A stretch of DNA of 64,000 bases, from contig OY540813.1 of NCBI GenBank assembly GCA_961205875.1, forward strand, positions 31,033,001-31,097,000, written 5' to 3'. Position numbers and translations under genes: made by a program. This DNA comes from Sialis fuliginosa. Taxonomy: Eukaryota; Arthropoda; Insecta; Megaloptera; Sialidae. Positions 46,101 through 61,100 of this stretch are shown here, piece by piece. Under the pieces are notes generated by a model. That model was given only the letters and a program-made list of their open reading frames with translations. It was not told the DNA's origin and did not search any database. The first letter of the stretch is position 1, and every line of letters begins with the position of its first letter.

Positions 46101-49100
46101 GAATTTTATAGAGGGGAGAGGGGGGATTTTTCATGAGGCAATTAAAATCTCTGAGGGGCGGGGGGAAGGGGGCCTGCCCTCCTGTAACCGATGAGAAGCC
46201 AGATGGTTATACTATAAAATATATTTGTTAAATATATGTTATATGTGAATGACCCCAATAAAAAAAATTTCCCCCCTTTTATTTAACTGCCCATTTCAAT
46301 TACTGCTCAAATAATTATTGCACTGGTCATTTATTTAATCTACTCCTCGACCCTCGAGTGAGTTTTTTTACTGGCACTGTAGGATTAAATAACTTACCAA
46401 TTTGTTTATATTACTAGCTACATTTTACTACCACAATTGATTTAATTACCACACGAAAAATTAATACTGCCCAAATGAATTATTAACTTAAACAGCTCAA
46501 ATAATTAGTTCCCATAATAATAATGCAATATATCTGTATTATACTAAATATTATTTAACAAACCTGTTTTTGTAAATGAGTTAATTTATTTCGACTGAAC
46601 AAAATTCCAACCATATGTTCTCGTAATTCTGTACTTTCTTCTGGTGGTTCTAATGTATCACTAATACTTAAAGAAGCACCGCTATCAGCCAAACGAGACG
46701 CTTGGCTATCGGAAGTTGTATTTTCACCCAAAATTAATTTTCCAAATACCTTAAAATACATGCAAGAGATTATAAAAGTTCTAATAAAAAAACACATTTT
46801 ATTATAACATACTTGTGCAGTTATTAGTCGGAACACTCTTAAAGTTTCAGCTTCGCATGCTTTCTGTTGAAGAGTAGCTGCCGACATGGGTGTAAAATGT
46901 AATCCTCGTAATCGAGATGTTCCCTTGTAGGATTCAGAAGACAAATGCCCTAGCACCCGTATCTGACGTATGCGTAGAGTATTATCTGGACCTTTTAATT
47001 CTAACCTCATTGCTGTATGTGTTTCATCTAAAAATATTCAAATATAATTTATCAGATACAACAATTAATTCAGATATTAAGTTTCAAAGCAAATTTAACT
47101 TACCAGATATATAACAATTAACCCAACATCCAACTAAACGAGTTTCTAATTCGATACTTTTAACTTTAGTGAAATCGTCACAGTTTGGTCCAGAATAAAA
47201 TGTGATGTAAGTAATTTTGTTCTAAAAAATGATATACATGTTTATTTTAATTCAAATAACAAAATTAGAAATTAAAGATCTTACCGCTGGATCCCTGCAA
47301 TTGTCAACATAAACAAATATAATCGAAGGGTGGTAGTGAGGAGAGCAAGTTATATTTAACCATTTTGTTTTGTTACGATCTTCATCTCCAGACTCCCAGA
47401 ATGTTTCAGTTGAATTGTCAGTCAGGCAATTTGTCATGGCAGGTCTACTAGATGCTTTAACTTCTACATATGACGTGAGATCTTGCAATACTTCAACTTT
47501 ACTTGTAGTCTAATAAAAAGCATAATAATTAATTACTTAATGTAAACTTTTAAGTACATATTTATTTTTAATTTTTCATATTATTTGAACACCACACTGG
47601 GTTACGCTAACCCAGTCTATTAGGAAAATGTGAATCATTTCTAATTGGTCTCGACTGAGAATGTGGGTTGTGGGGGAAAATAGTTATGTATCACAACTAC
47701 AAAGCAAGAACTTGGTCAATTCAGTGTATTAGTTACAATAGCCCGATTGAGAAATAACATCTATAAAAGCTTCATACCCCAAAAATATAGTTTAAGTAAA
47801 TATAATTTATTTTATCAATTATTATGTTAAGGCTAAAACCCTAAGTGCGACTAGAACTAGATGTAGCCGGCTACACCTAGTTCTAGCCAACTGTTATCGG
47901 CTAGAACTAGGTGTGGAATCTCGATATCAGTTTTTGGTTTGATGTTTATGTAAATTATACATCTGCTTGTAGATATGCTGAAATGCATGCTCGAATATTG
48001 ATGTTCTTTTGTATGGATATCTTGAATGTGGGGCTTATAAACTATAGTTTAAAAAATATGCGTTACTTTTTATGATATCAAATTAAAACATTATGTAAAT
48101 GTAGTAATGTTATGTACTATATTGTATTTAGTATATTGAATATTGATGTTCTTTTGTAAGAATTTCTTGAATGTGGGGCTAACGAGAAAATGTAGTATTG
48201 TTATGTATTATTTTATTATGTTATAAATTTTATGTATATCACATGTTTTATTTATTTAATATTATTCTACAGAACACCGTTTTTCTGTTTGAAGAGAAGT
48301 TTGCTGACTGTCCCAGTGGCGTATTAAGAAAAATCTTCGGGGGGAGGGGGGGGGGGGGGGGGTAAATACATGAGTTAAATTTTTTGAAGGTATTTTGAAC
48401 TAATGTTTTTTCAAAACATACGTTTTTTTAAGAACACTGAATATTTAGGGGATTTGGGGGTCGTCTCCAACCCCCCCCTCCCCCTTACTATGCCACTCGA
48501 TTGTCCTTTATATTAGGGTTAATAAGTTTAAGTTTAATTTTTTGTTACTAATATATATTTAACCCCCCCCCTCGAAAATTTTTCTTACTATGCCACTGGG
48601 ACAGTCAGCAAAAAAAAACGCAGAAATGTTTTAATTTGATATAATAAAAAGTAACGCATATTTTTTAAACTATATTCAAGAAAACCATACAAAAAAACAT
48701 CAATATTCAAGCATATCTACCAGCAAATGTATACTATTCATAAACATCAACCCAAAAACTGATATCGAGATTCCACACCTAGTTCTAGCCGATAACAGTT
48801 GGCTACACCTAGTTCTAGCCGCACTTCGGGTTTTAGCCGTAACATATAAGTACATTTGATATTTTCATATCCGATTTTCATTCAAAAATATGTAAATTTT
48901 CCTCATTTCAGTTCTTCAAAGCTGCATTTTTTTGTGGGGATTTTTTAATATAGTTATAAAAATTAGATAAACATTGTTTTCATTTTTTTTTCAAACAAAT
49001 AATTCTTTTGAGGAAAGCCAAATATCACTCAACTTCTTCTTGCTGAATAATTATACTTTTTGAAATAAATAATAACGACCAATTTAAGTATCACAATATT

Positions 49101-52100
49101 TTCTTGCTGTCTGGTGTATCGATTAAAAAAAATATTTAAAATTAGTCCATTATATCCCAAGATACAAGCAAATGAAAATATTGGGTTATTGTCAAATATT
49201 AATATAAATATAAAATGTAAATGTGTTACGTTTTTAAACGTAATATGTTAAGAACAAATTAATATTGTTATAACTATTGTTATTTATTTAAACTTTTGAA
49301 GACTCTTGCAGAAATCGTTTTTCTCAAAAATAGAAAATATAGAGAACAAACCTGCATCAAGACAGACTGATGACTTTCACATACAGATAAAGTACTATCT
49401 TCCATTTCTTCAGAACGTGATAATATCTTACTAATATTACTGAACACATGAGATCGATGTAAGAACGAATGATCGGAATGTGTGAACCGCAACCCCCAGC
49501 ATCGGACAGCTGCTTGTTGTAAAGGAGAACCAGGCGGTAAGGCTAACATCACATCGGATATAGTTTGCAGTAATGCGTGGAATGCTGATGGCAAAGGACA
49601 TGCGGCTTCTCCAGCAAACGAAATATCAGAGAGTGGGTGTTCACAAACGTTCAAATTGTCCTTAATTTAAAATAATAATTAATTAATTCATTCAAATATA
49701 TATTTCTTATATTATGTATTTACTTACATAATCATCAATTTTATTACGATCTTTATGTTCTCTATTATCGTCATCTAGTTCAGTTTCAACTTCGATGGGA
49801 CTTAAAGCTGTCACAAACCACCATAATAAGTCGTGTAAACATATTGGCTGAGTTACTGATCTTAAAAGCCAATTCAAAGCCTACAAAATCATTAATAATA
49901 TAAGTTATTTTATATACCATTTTCTTAAAGAGTTTTTTTAAAAACACAAATATTTTTAACCTGCATAGCATAAACTCTACAAGCAGCTTTTCTTAATGCT
50001 TGTTTCATAGCAAACTGAAGTCCTTCTAAATCATGTCTTTGTAAAATAAATGCTAACACTGGACGTTTCAACAATGCAAGTAGATCAGTATTTTCCGTTT
50101 CACTTTCAGTATTCACTTGAGGTGTAGCCGATACAATTGCTGTGCTGTCTATACTGGGCACTAGCCGTTGTAAAGTTGTTGAAGGATGACATAACAATGA
50201 TGATCCACCTTCTTTAAAATATAAATAAAAATCATTATTATTAATTTTACTTCAGAGTATATCAAATTTTACCATTTGTCATTTCACTGCTGCTATTATT
50301 TCGTTTTCTCATCATTATTATTCTTCCATCTTGCCCAGTTCGAGACCATGCAGCACCGTTTGTACCCATTGATATAGAACGATGAAAACGTAAACTTCTT
50401 CCATAATCAGATTCATTATCAGAGAGTGAAACATCAGATAATGCCTAAGAAAACAATTGAATAATTAGTAAATATAGAATACCAAAGTTATAAAATATTT
50501 ATAAATTATTACCCTTTGACCACCAGTCGATAAACCACTACCTCCCGGATAATTTTGATCCTGTAAATTATGTGTACGCAACTGAGGTTCAGTAAATATC
50601 TGTTCTTCGTAAGTAGGCAAAGCTCCCAATGCTGACAGACATTGGAATGGAGGAGGAGGATTGAATGGTCCAGCACAATCAGGTGGAGAGTAATTTTCTG
50701 ATACTGAAGGCATATTACCAATAGATGACCTTCTTTGATGTGGTGTCATACCTAATTTAAAAAAAAATACATATATATCATAATAATTTATGAAATTTAA
50801 AAACAATTCAATATGTATTATAATCATTTAACTATCCAAGGCTTTTCTTGCTTGTTTTACATTAACACTTAAATGTCTGGCCTTTCTTGCAGCTGTTTGT
50901 AAACGACCAATGATTCATTTGAGGTAAATATCTGCATAGTAGAGATGGGAAAAATGAGTCTTTTTAGTGACTCGAGTTATTTGAATCAATTCAGTAATCA
51001 GATTCGTTCTTACTGATTCGTTCAATGACTCATTAACTTACAAAAATGAATTGGCGAGTGATGAGTCATTTGAATCGGTTCAGTACAGTGTATTGTTCGT
51101 ATGGACTTGATTACAAGCGAGTGCAAGTCAGTACGACAAAATCTGAATGTATCCGATCACTGGCCGTCATTCGTTACTTGACGTATCAGTGGCGTACAAA
51201 TTATGTTTACTTTTGTTCATTATTATAATTGTGTAAATTTATCATATTAGTTAAAATAACTGTTGCTGATAGTTTTACTTTGACTTCGATATTTAATATC
51301 ACTTTTATTTTCAGACGTTTTATCATACTAATATTTATAGATAAATTTATTTATGTCAGGTATTATAAAGAATTCGCTCTAAAGCAAATGCTAAGCCAAC
51401 GCTATCTGCAAGTTGTCAAATTGTTATGAATTTGCTCGGGATTTTAGAGCAGTGGTAATAAATGTATAATAATATAAATACTATGACCGATCACCGTTGC
51501 TTTAAGATCGCTGATTTCTACTTAACAACTACAACTGTCTGGGCTGTCATTTATATTTAATACCTCACAGATAGTGTTAGCTTAGCTATTGATCTAGAAC
51601 AAATTCTGATTAATATAGGACATTAATCTTTCTAAAACAAACATTAACATTAGAAATGCTGTGGTACATGAAACAACGCTAGCATTTTCTACAAATCGGA
51701 TTTTTAGCAACACACATTTTAAGAACCACGGCTATATAATCTAAATCTAAATTGTTTATTAAAAAATCTTTACAATTTTATAATTCAAAATAATACCTGT
51801 ATTTTATATACACCAGTAGCGGTGCGCAAGCTGTATTCAGGTGAGACCATGCGAGTTGCTATCATAGATCGAACACATTCGGATTTTGTTGTGTCTTCCG
51901 TACTGACTATGTCGAATGTGTCTGATCTTAACATAAACTGACACTGGACTCACGTGAATATAGCTCGCGCACCACCACTGATATACACGAATGATACGCC
52001 ACTGCCATTCAGAGCTAAACTGTAACAGTTTCTTTCCTCGCAACAATTCGAATTTAAAAAGTTCTCTCTGGTTTAATTGTTGAAAAATATACTTCTACAT

Positions 52101-55100
52101 TTACATACTCCCATTTTAATAAAACAATAAAATATATAAAGTAAAAATAATAATAATTGGTTTTAATATCATTCGTCCTAAATGTTTTAACAAACACATA
52201 AAAAATATTGTATGAATCTCTTTTCTTTTGTATTTTACAATATAATAAAAAAAAAGAACGAATATTTTTTAAAATACTGACTCAAGTTCACTGAAAAGAA
52301 TCGTTCAAAAATGAATTACACATCTCTACTGCATAGCAAGAATATCGAGTTACACGATGCATTAATGCATTGCTGGACGTTTAGCGCTAGTCAGAAAATG
52401 ATGCATTAATGCATTGCCGGATGTTAAATTAAATTAAATACATTATTGTTTTAACCTGTAACTGAAGAACTTGCAAGTTCTAATAAGAACATTGCATTAT
52501 TCATCATTACACGATGTGCTTCAATAGGTTCACCGTCAGGTGACAATACTATATGTGCTGGCGATCCTGATTCAGACGGAGTATTTCCCATTAAAGGCTC
52601 AACTGCTTTTTTCTTCACGCTACTTTTCATTTTACCACCTGTGACCGATTTATCCATCTTTGATTTTTTTTGCTTCATATAACGATTACGACACAGATCA
52701 CAAATCAGGTACCACGTGCTGCCACCTAAAATATTTTTTAAAATTATTTAACCAAACTTGAACACATAGTTACAATTTAAAAAATAAAAATAATTTTATT
52801 TAGCTAATAATATAAACAATAAGACAAACCAACGCCACCGTCTCCACATATTCCAGCCCATCCGACACAGAAATTTCCTCCAGAGTTATAACCCTTACCA
52901 CCAGCATGCGCTCCACACCCTGGATGATATTGTTTCATATGGTACGTAACAGGATGTGGGAAGTTTCCTCCACACAATTCACAAACGGTCATTCTGTCAG
53001 CTCCTCCTTCCAATAAACCAATCCCACCTTCTTCTAGGATTAATGTTTCCTCTGGTAAAAACAACAAAAAGAGTTTTAGATAAAAATACTATGACTTTAT
53101 TCATTTTTTTCTTACCAGCATACGGTTCATTACAATATTGTCGATAGTCAACCTTTTTCTTAATATTCTTCTTACGTTCTTTCTCTGCGTTGACTGAATT
53201 CTTATCTTTAAGATTATTTTTAGCTGCATTTATGGTTTTTTCATCTTTCTTAGGATTTTTTCTAATAGGTGATGCTAACATCATATCTAACATAGCAGAC
53301 TGAATAGTATTAGAAGACAGCTCTTCCCAAAGATATACTAATGCTTTCAATGCAGGAGGTAAAACTGTCACTGTATGATAAGTATTTTCCGGTGGTAATT
53401 TAATATCCGTTATCATTTCTTCTTTGATAACGGTTTCCGAATGTGCTTTTCTGGTTCTACTACGATTAGCACTTGCATTAGCTGCCGATCTTGTGAGTGT
53501 TTCTAGCGTTGATGGTTGAATGTGCAAATAGTTTCCTGCATTAGTTACTTCGACCGAATGCCTTTGCCGTGATGTTGGTGGATTGCTTGCAGTAGAAGTA
53601 GTATGGCGTGTAACAACTAAAGCACCTTTCTTTGGAAGATTTGGATGGAATTTTAAAAATGAAGCACATGCCATAGCATCATGAACTATGCCTATGAAAA
53701 CAAACTAAGTTAATACGTTATAGGAATAAATTAAATTAATTTTATTTTACCTTCGTGCCATAAAAACGCAGCAAACACAGCTCGCATACTTTCTGCAACA
53801 GAAGGACTGATTGCCTGTTTTATCGGTTCTTTCTGTGATAAAATTAAATTCTTTGTAGTCTGAGGAATTTGTTGTAATCGTGCTGGAGAAATGGCCCTTT
53901 TAGCACTACGACCTTTCCGACAGAGTTTCGGAGACAATTTTCCTGGCTCTTTGTATGATGTTCCGATGGAGAAATGACTTCGTATTGCTGTTGTACCACT
54001 GCTTCCACTATTTTCTGGCGAGGTTTGGGTACCTGTTTGTGTCATTTTTCTTGGACTGAAGTCTGGAGGTTCCTAAATATAAATCAATTTGTACAATGAT
54101 TTATTTCATATAAAATATCTATTGGGTTTAAATTTAAAGGTTTTTAAAACTTATTACTTACATTTATTTCTCGTTTATTTGGAGTATTCGGTGTATCAGG
54201 TGGACTATGTAATGAACTTGAACCACTGGGACTCGGTGAAGGATCCCTTGTATTTGCAGTCGCTTGACTTGGAGATTGAGACAAGTCTCGGGTTAAGCTA
54301 CTAACTAATGCACTTGTATCTGATTGCGTAGAGCTTCGTCTATGTGAAGTTACACCACTATCTATTCCTGCTCCAGTGGCAGATACTGTAATGATAGTAA
54401 TATAATTAATCAAAAGGATTAAATAAATTAACAGGTAGACTTATTCAATGTATTGGCAAATAAATCAAATAAAGTTAAAATTACCTAAAGGAGAAACACC
54501 TATGCTACGGGAAGATCCATAAGCTTGGGGACTGCTACTAGTGCTATCTTGTATTGCACTTCGAGTTCCTGTAAAATTTTTTTATATTGATATAAATATA
54601 TGTATAGTTTATTTGTAAATGTATTTCTAGTTTTGATTTGATAACTTGAATTACAGTGACAATTAATTTTTCCAAAACTATATTTATTATGTTAAAAAAA
54701 TAAAACTAGAAATACTACACAAAATTTTTTTTAAGTACATCTATCGTCATGCAAAATAACATTTTACAATTTTATGATAGTATGATACAGATAATGTGAT
54801 TTTATAAAATTGAAATTATTTATTATAACTACATGCTTCTTATTAAAACTATCAAATCATTTTCTACGATGCTTTAAAAAAAAATTAACAATAAAAAAAT
54901 ATTTCAAAGAACGATACATAAGAAAAATTATGAATATTTTAGTTTATCCAATAATTTATTATTTAGGCAGAGGTGTACTGGAGTTAAATAATATTATTAA
55001 TTCTTTATATTTAAACTGTGTACGATAATAACAATAGTAATAATATCTAGATATTATTACTAGTTTATTTTATTTTACAGAATTACAAAATTACATATAA

Positions 55101-58100
55101 GCACACTTTTAAAAATAAATAACTAAATAATAGAATACCAGTCACATAATTACTACTGTTATTATCGTTATATGAATATTGTTTTATCATTATTAAATTT
55201 AAAAATATTTTTAATTGTTTTTTTAATTATTAGCAAATTAAATACTAAATAGAAATAATATGAACCAATGACTTACAAAAATACTTATATTTTAGTTTCA
55301 TTTAAATAAAATCATTACTTAAGTGATTGCTAATGTAAAAGTAATTTGGCTTTCTGATTTCATATAACAGAAAATTGAACTTTATTTGACAAATAAAAAG
55401 GCCAAGTACGTGTTGGGCACGCACATGATAGGGTTCCATAGTCATTCTCACTATTATTTATAAGATTTCTTAAAACTATTTTTGCTACAGTGTTCGTTAT
55501 AATTTTCACTGAAAGTACCAATTAAAAATTACATTACATACAATATTTTCAGATTTTTTGAATTGATAGTTTAGAAATTAGAGGGGGGGAGGACACTATG
55601 ATAACAACATTTAAAAGCAAATATAACGTGACTGAAGGGTTAAAATAAAAAATATTATTTTAGGAGACCTATCTAAAGACATAATGGGGTAAGTGGGAAA
55701 AAAATGTGAGTACACTTTTCAGTCTATGGGAGGGGGTTCAAAAAATTTTTTACATTGTTCGTTATAATTTTCATTGAAAATACTAATTAAAAGCTATATT
55801 CCAGAATTTTTTCAGATTTTTTGAATTGATAGTTCAGAAATTAGAGGGAGGGGGGGTGGGGGGGTGCTCTGATAACGACATGACCGAAGAGTTAAAATCA
55901 AAAGGTCATATGACATTTTTATAACATTTCAGGAAACCTATCTAGACACCCCAAATTTCATCTTAATCGGTATAAAATTTATATAGACAAACAGATAGAT
56001 GGACAGTCAGAGCGAAACTATAAGGGTTTCTAGTTTTCTTCGGAATCCTAAAAAAGAATATAAATATTTAATACTAAAAATAAATAAACTAGAGATCTAT
56101 ATTACATAAATTCATTTTGGAATATGAATTTACTTTATAATATTGAGATATAGTATTAAATATTAAGAGTTTATAAGCTTTTACATATGCAAAAATATCA
56201 GACATTTCTTACACGTATAAGTTCTACAAATCGTGACACATATTGTCAATAGCACACATGCAAGATAACACTGAGTAGTACACAAGTACCTGGCACATGT
56301 CCACCAGGAAGTGGAAGTACAGGGACAGTCACCGCTCCACCGCGGCAAAACGCACCACCACCCACTTGCAGCACAACACAAATGTTAACTACATGCAACA
56401 ACGTTACACCTCTTTGCCGGGAGCACTTTTGCTCCAGCACCTCTATACCTATGTTGTCTACGCTAGTGTTTTTTTTAGATTTACACTTATTAATAATAAT
56501 TGTATAAATGTAGTTACAGATAATAAAATAAATTCTCTGTGTGACTAATATTTTAATTTTTGTTGAAACAATTAAATGATTGTTTCTATCAAAATAAATT
56601 TTTGCACATGTATTATTCAAAATTAACATTCAATTAGCATTTCTCTACCTAAACTGTATTGCGGACTGGTAAATTTACGTATATTATAAAATATTTGTTA
56701 GAAACTAAATTCTCCAAGTATTTTTATATTACAATAACTATAAAACTTTTATTTTCACTGTTTAATTTTAATATAAAAGAAAGATTATAATTTATACATA
56801 TTGATGGACTTCTTATTCTGATTTTGTGTCCTCTTTAGTATCTGAATTAATTTCATATGTAGTCTGTTCCAATGGCGTTGCTAGGGGGGGGGGGGTGAAA
56901 CCCGGGGCGGAAATCGAGTGCCCCCCTCCCCCCACCAAAAAAGTCAATATGTTTTATTTTTTACACATTTACACCACTGTGATTTTTTAACAACAGAAAA
57001 AATATCAAAATAAGGTAAATAGGCTTTATTTTTTAACATATTACACGGGTATCAACCCTTTGAGGGTAACACCCGGGGCGATTCGCCTCCCACTCCCCCC
57101 TAGCGACGCCACTGGTCTTTTCAAAAGAACCGCGATATTTTGAACAAATTTTGAGCCATGTAGGTCCATCTTTCAGCCCTACTCCAGGGTTACTACGCCA
57201 ACATTAATTTATTTCAGAGCCGCTTGAATCACCTGATGGAGCAAAGATTGTTAAAACGAGCAAAATTATCATAAATGGTATGAAGCAATTTTCCTTTGTA
57301 TTCACCAGAAAGAACCAAAAATGACCTATGGAAAAGCAGCTAAATTATTTAAAAAGTCAAAAAAGTTTGTTGTGAAGTGGGTAAAACGAGACAAGAGTAC
57401 AAACATGTGAACAATTTACCAGAATGTGGAGAGAACTACTACTAGTACTATGAAAAAGAAGACAAAGCGATTTTCAAAATATTCAAGCGAAAACCCACAA
57501 TCCCTCTGTGTCAAGCTCAGCCTCAATTGGCTAAAAAGAGACTTAACATCATTATTAATACAATCAGATACCGTTTATCACAAAAAAATAGAGTACCGCT
57601 CAACAAGCCGAAAACCATTTCTCTCTGAAAAACAAGTGGAGAAACGTCGGTCGTAGGTCATCGAGCATTTGGATCAAAATTGAACAGAGGTAATTTTTTC
57701 TGATGAAGCAAATTTCTGGGCATTGATACCTATCAATTCATCTTGTGGGAATCCAAATATCCACATTAAAAAAGTATGGCGCAGTTTATATAGAGTATTC
57801 TAGAGTATGCCGAAAGATTCGTAGAAAGTATGCCCAGATGATACCAGCAGGTTCTGGACAAAAAAGGCGACTCCATTGCATATTGAATAAAAAACTCCAT
57901 AGTTTTTTTTTAATGTTGTTCCATGTAAAAAAATTGAATAAATATCTTCTATGGTTTTTAAAAAATAGCGGTTCCTTTCTTGTATTTTAAAATAAATGGT
58001 AATTTAACAATATCTGAACAAAACAGGCACACTTCAAATTACTCCCTGCGAAATCATATTTTTGCAGTAATGATGATCTAAGACCATCGGTATATAATAC

Positions 58101-61100
58101 AGAATGGTAGTTGAGAAACACTGATCTACATTAAAATTAAAATATTTGTTAATGTAAATTTTTATTTTATTGTATAACAACAATTTTTATTTTTATTAAT
58201 GAGTGCAAATCGATCACTATTTTCTAAATATTGTAATTATATTAATATTAGCTAATATTTATTTCTGAAATAGCTATGATTATTTTTAATTCTATCTATA
58301 TATACATATGATTATTATTACCTTATATTGAGTAACTAAAACACCTATATAATAATTTGAATCAATGGTTAGAATAAAATTATTTGAAATACCTATTACC
58401 TTTTTTATACAATTCTATATTTCTAAAACTCATTAAGAACTAACTCTATACTAGAATAATATGAATATTCCTTTTCTGTTTCAATATATATTGAAAAACA
58501 AAACTAATTAATTAATTTATTTTGTTTTAAACAATTAGTAATTCCTGTGTATAATAAACATCATTTATTTTACTAACAGTAAATATAATTCAAAGTATTT
58601 AGTTTATAATAAAATAAAAACAAACTCACCAGGAATAGGAACTGGGCTAGAACTTCGGCTATGAAATCTAGGAGATATTCCACCTCGAGGACTAGCACAT
58701 CGACGAGGCGTATCAGGTGGAGTTATACCATTTCCATTTGCTCGAGATTCACCTATTGCTTTTACGAGGTCTTTAACTGAAACACCTGATAATTCTGCTG
58801 GGATTTCTCTACAGAAATTGATATAAATGTATTATTACAATAAAATTATACAAGATTAATTTAAATATGAATTAACCCTTTTGCTGAGGGAATCGTACAA
58901 AGTCATAAAATAATTTTGTGTCTTGCATGCTGGAACCGGATTAATACACAAGCAAAATTTCGATACTAACTGCAGATAACTAACTCATACGCTGTATTAT
59001 AATTTTGATACAGACTATTAAAAATGCTATAGGCATGTCAAAACATGATTTCTGTGTAGATATTGTTTTTGTCTCAGATGTGGGAAACGTATAAATGATT
59101 CAAGGTTTCAATTTGATAGTTTGGATTATTGTGTTTATAAGTTAAAAACACCGTATTAAAACTTGATATACGTGCAAAAATCGTGACGTTTCTCTCTGTG
59201 TGGTACCGTGTTTTAAGAAATATAATACTCAAAAGAAAATTTGAATATAAAACGTTTATAGATATATATTTTGAAAATTATACTTTTATATAATTATTAA
59301 TAACACTAACGTGAAACAGCAATAGTATTTCTTATTTTTCTTTACTTTTATGTACTGGTTATCAATAAAACGCAAGTTATAAATAAAATATTTGTTTTTG
59401 TTATTGAATAGTAAATTAATTTTGGATACCGTATACATATATGTATGCACGTACGTCGTACATCAAATGTATGAATCCGCACGCCTGAAAAACGTCACAC
59501 AGGGAGTCCAGTACACCTAAACACGTGCCACAGCGAAAGGGTTAACAAAGACGATCTATAGTCAAACTGTACCTAGTTTCAGGATGTAATGACCTTGAAT
59601 CTTCTGCCTTTAGAAACTTATGAATAACTTTAGGTTTCTCAATTCTTGCTACTTTAGGTGATTCGGATCTAAGAGGTTCCATATGTTCACCAAATACAAA
59701 GGGGTTTGTTGTTTTCATTTCTCCTGTTACAGGAGGGGTTCGTTCAGCAATTGTATTAAATGCATAGCACATAGATTCTTGCACTAAAGCTTTACTAGTC
59801 GAGGCGACTGAGAAATTAAAACCACGTTTGTTTGTTGATGGCATTTCCGTTACTTCTATGTTGGGATCTGTGTTTTGATCTGTTAAATTAAAAGTTATAT
59901 TTACTACTTGGAGTTACGTCACTTTGAGTTCTGAATGACTTGTATAACTAATTTATTATTTATAGTATTGGGATCCGTTAAATAGGCATATACCACCTGT
60001 GGCAAAACTTATAATTCGAATGAGGGACAAATTTACATGAGAATAGTGCACAAGGATCGTAAAAATGTTTATTAAAATCATAAAACATGTTAAATAAATG
60101 AAAAATTTTGAATGAAAGTAATAGGTATCAAAGAAGGGAATGTCATCGATATAATATTGCCACTTAGAGTCAGAGTTTGTTAAATCTGATGTTTGTGAAC
60201 AGTAGGCACTAAAATTGACAAGATCTGAAGGTTCACTTTTGGATTTGTTTTTTCCAAATTTTATAATATGACTAGCATTAAAAACGCATTCACCTTCAAC
60301 AAAATTCCTTTTTCGAGGGTTTATGTCGGTCCAATAACATATTGTGCCAGTACTAATCATTTTATATCGTTTCAAAAATCTACAATTGTACGGTACGCTA
60401 TAGGGACTACGAAAAAAATTTCTCATCAGCACCACATTTTTTAGGCTCCTCCCATTTGACGGATCTCAATACATATAAATGAAGACTAACCATTTTTTTC
60501 ATTAATTTCAAAATCACATTTCAAATAAGCCACGTCGTTTCTATTTAAGGCAAGAGTCCAAGCTTCATCTTCTGAATTAAAATTGTATTTTTCAACTGTT
60601 TCTGCATCTAATAATAACCACACCCCTTCACCATTTACAATACATTGTTTCACATTAACAATATTGCCTAAGACTAGCATACCGACTGGAGGTGCTACTA
60701 AAGTAGGTCTTGAACGAACGTTATGACCTGATGCTCCGCATTTTATAACTGAGTATGTACCAGGCGGTAATGGAACTTGTTTTCTTTTACTAAAAATCAC
60801 AATTAATATTAAATAATAGTTGGGATTACATTACAAATGAATGCAAACCTATCTTTATAAATATCCGGTGTCTTTTTTTGTATTGTATCTTTTATAAGTT
60901 GATCTAGAATTGATTTTGGTTCTTCAACAGGAAGAAGAAGTGTTTTTCCGAGATGTTGGTTGTATTGCAAACACCAAGCTTCAATAACTGGTTGTGAACA
61001 GTATTGTTTAATAGTCTCAGCACTTAAACGTAACCAAACCCCATCATCATTGTGAACCTGATATAAAATAACATTTTATTGTATACAAAATATACATATA

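Larger units (their letters stand above)
54569..58629. other. 4-kb Highwire intron rich in mobile elements
   Basis: Apart from the candidate exon at 56290-56364, this intron holds AT-rich DNA (54.6-55.4 kb), a GGTTCC-ended repeat (55.38-56.05 kb), a G-tract MITE (56.87-57.11 kb) and a Tc1 relic (57.2-57.9 kb). Nothing gene-like was seen at 57.9-58.6 kb. Confidence 0.6.

Noticed and set aside
46750..46812. Continuous frame across 47010-46564 suggesting one long Highwire exon
   Set aside because: The stretch reads through a GTATGT donor and TTTTAAG acceptor and would insert a hydrophobic segment unlike the family; splicing it out restores the conserved TAQVFGKLI junction.
52997..53115. Frame continuing past exon 53691-53116 into a lysine-poor tail
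   Set aside because: It is intron read-through after the CTG|GTAAGA donor; the next exon starts at 53051 in a different frame and matches the family.
56181..56381. Cysteine- and tryptophan-rich 66-codon frame
   Set aside because: It overlaps the candidate exon 56364-56290 in another frame, has no acceptor or start support, and its composition comes from the GC-rich stretch.
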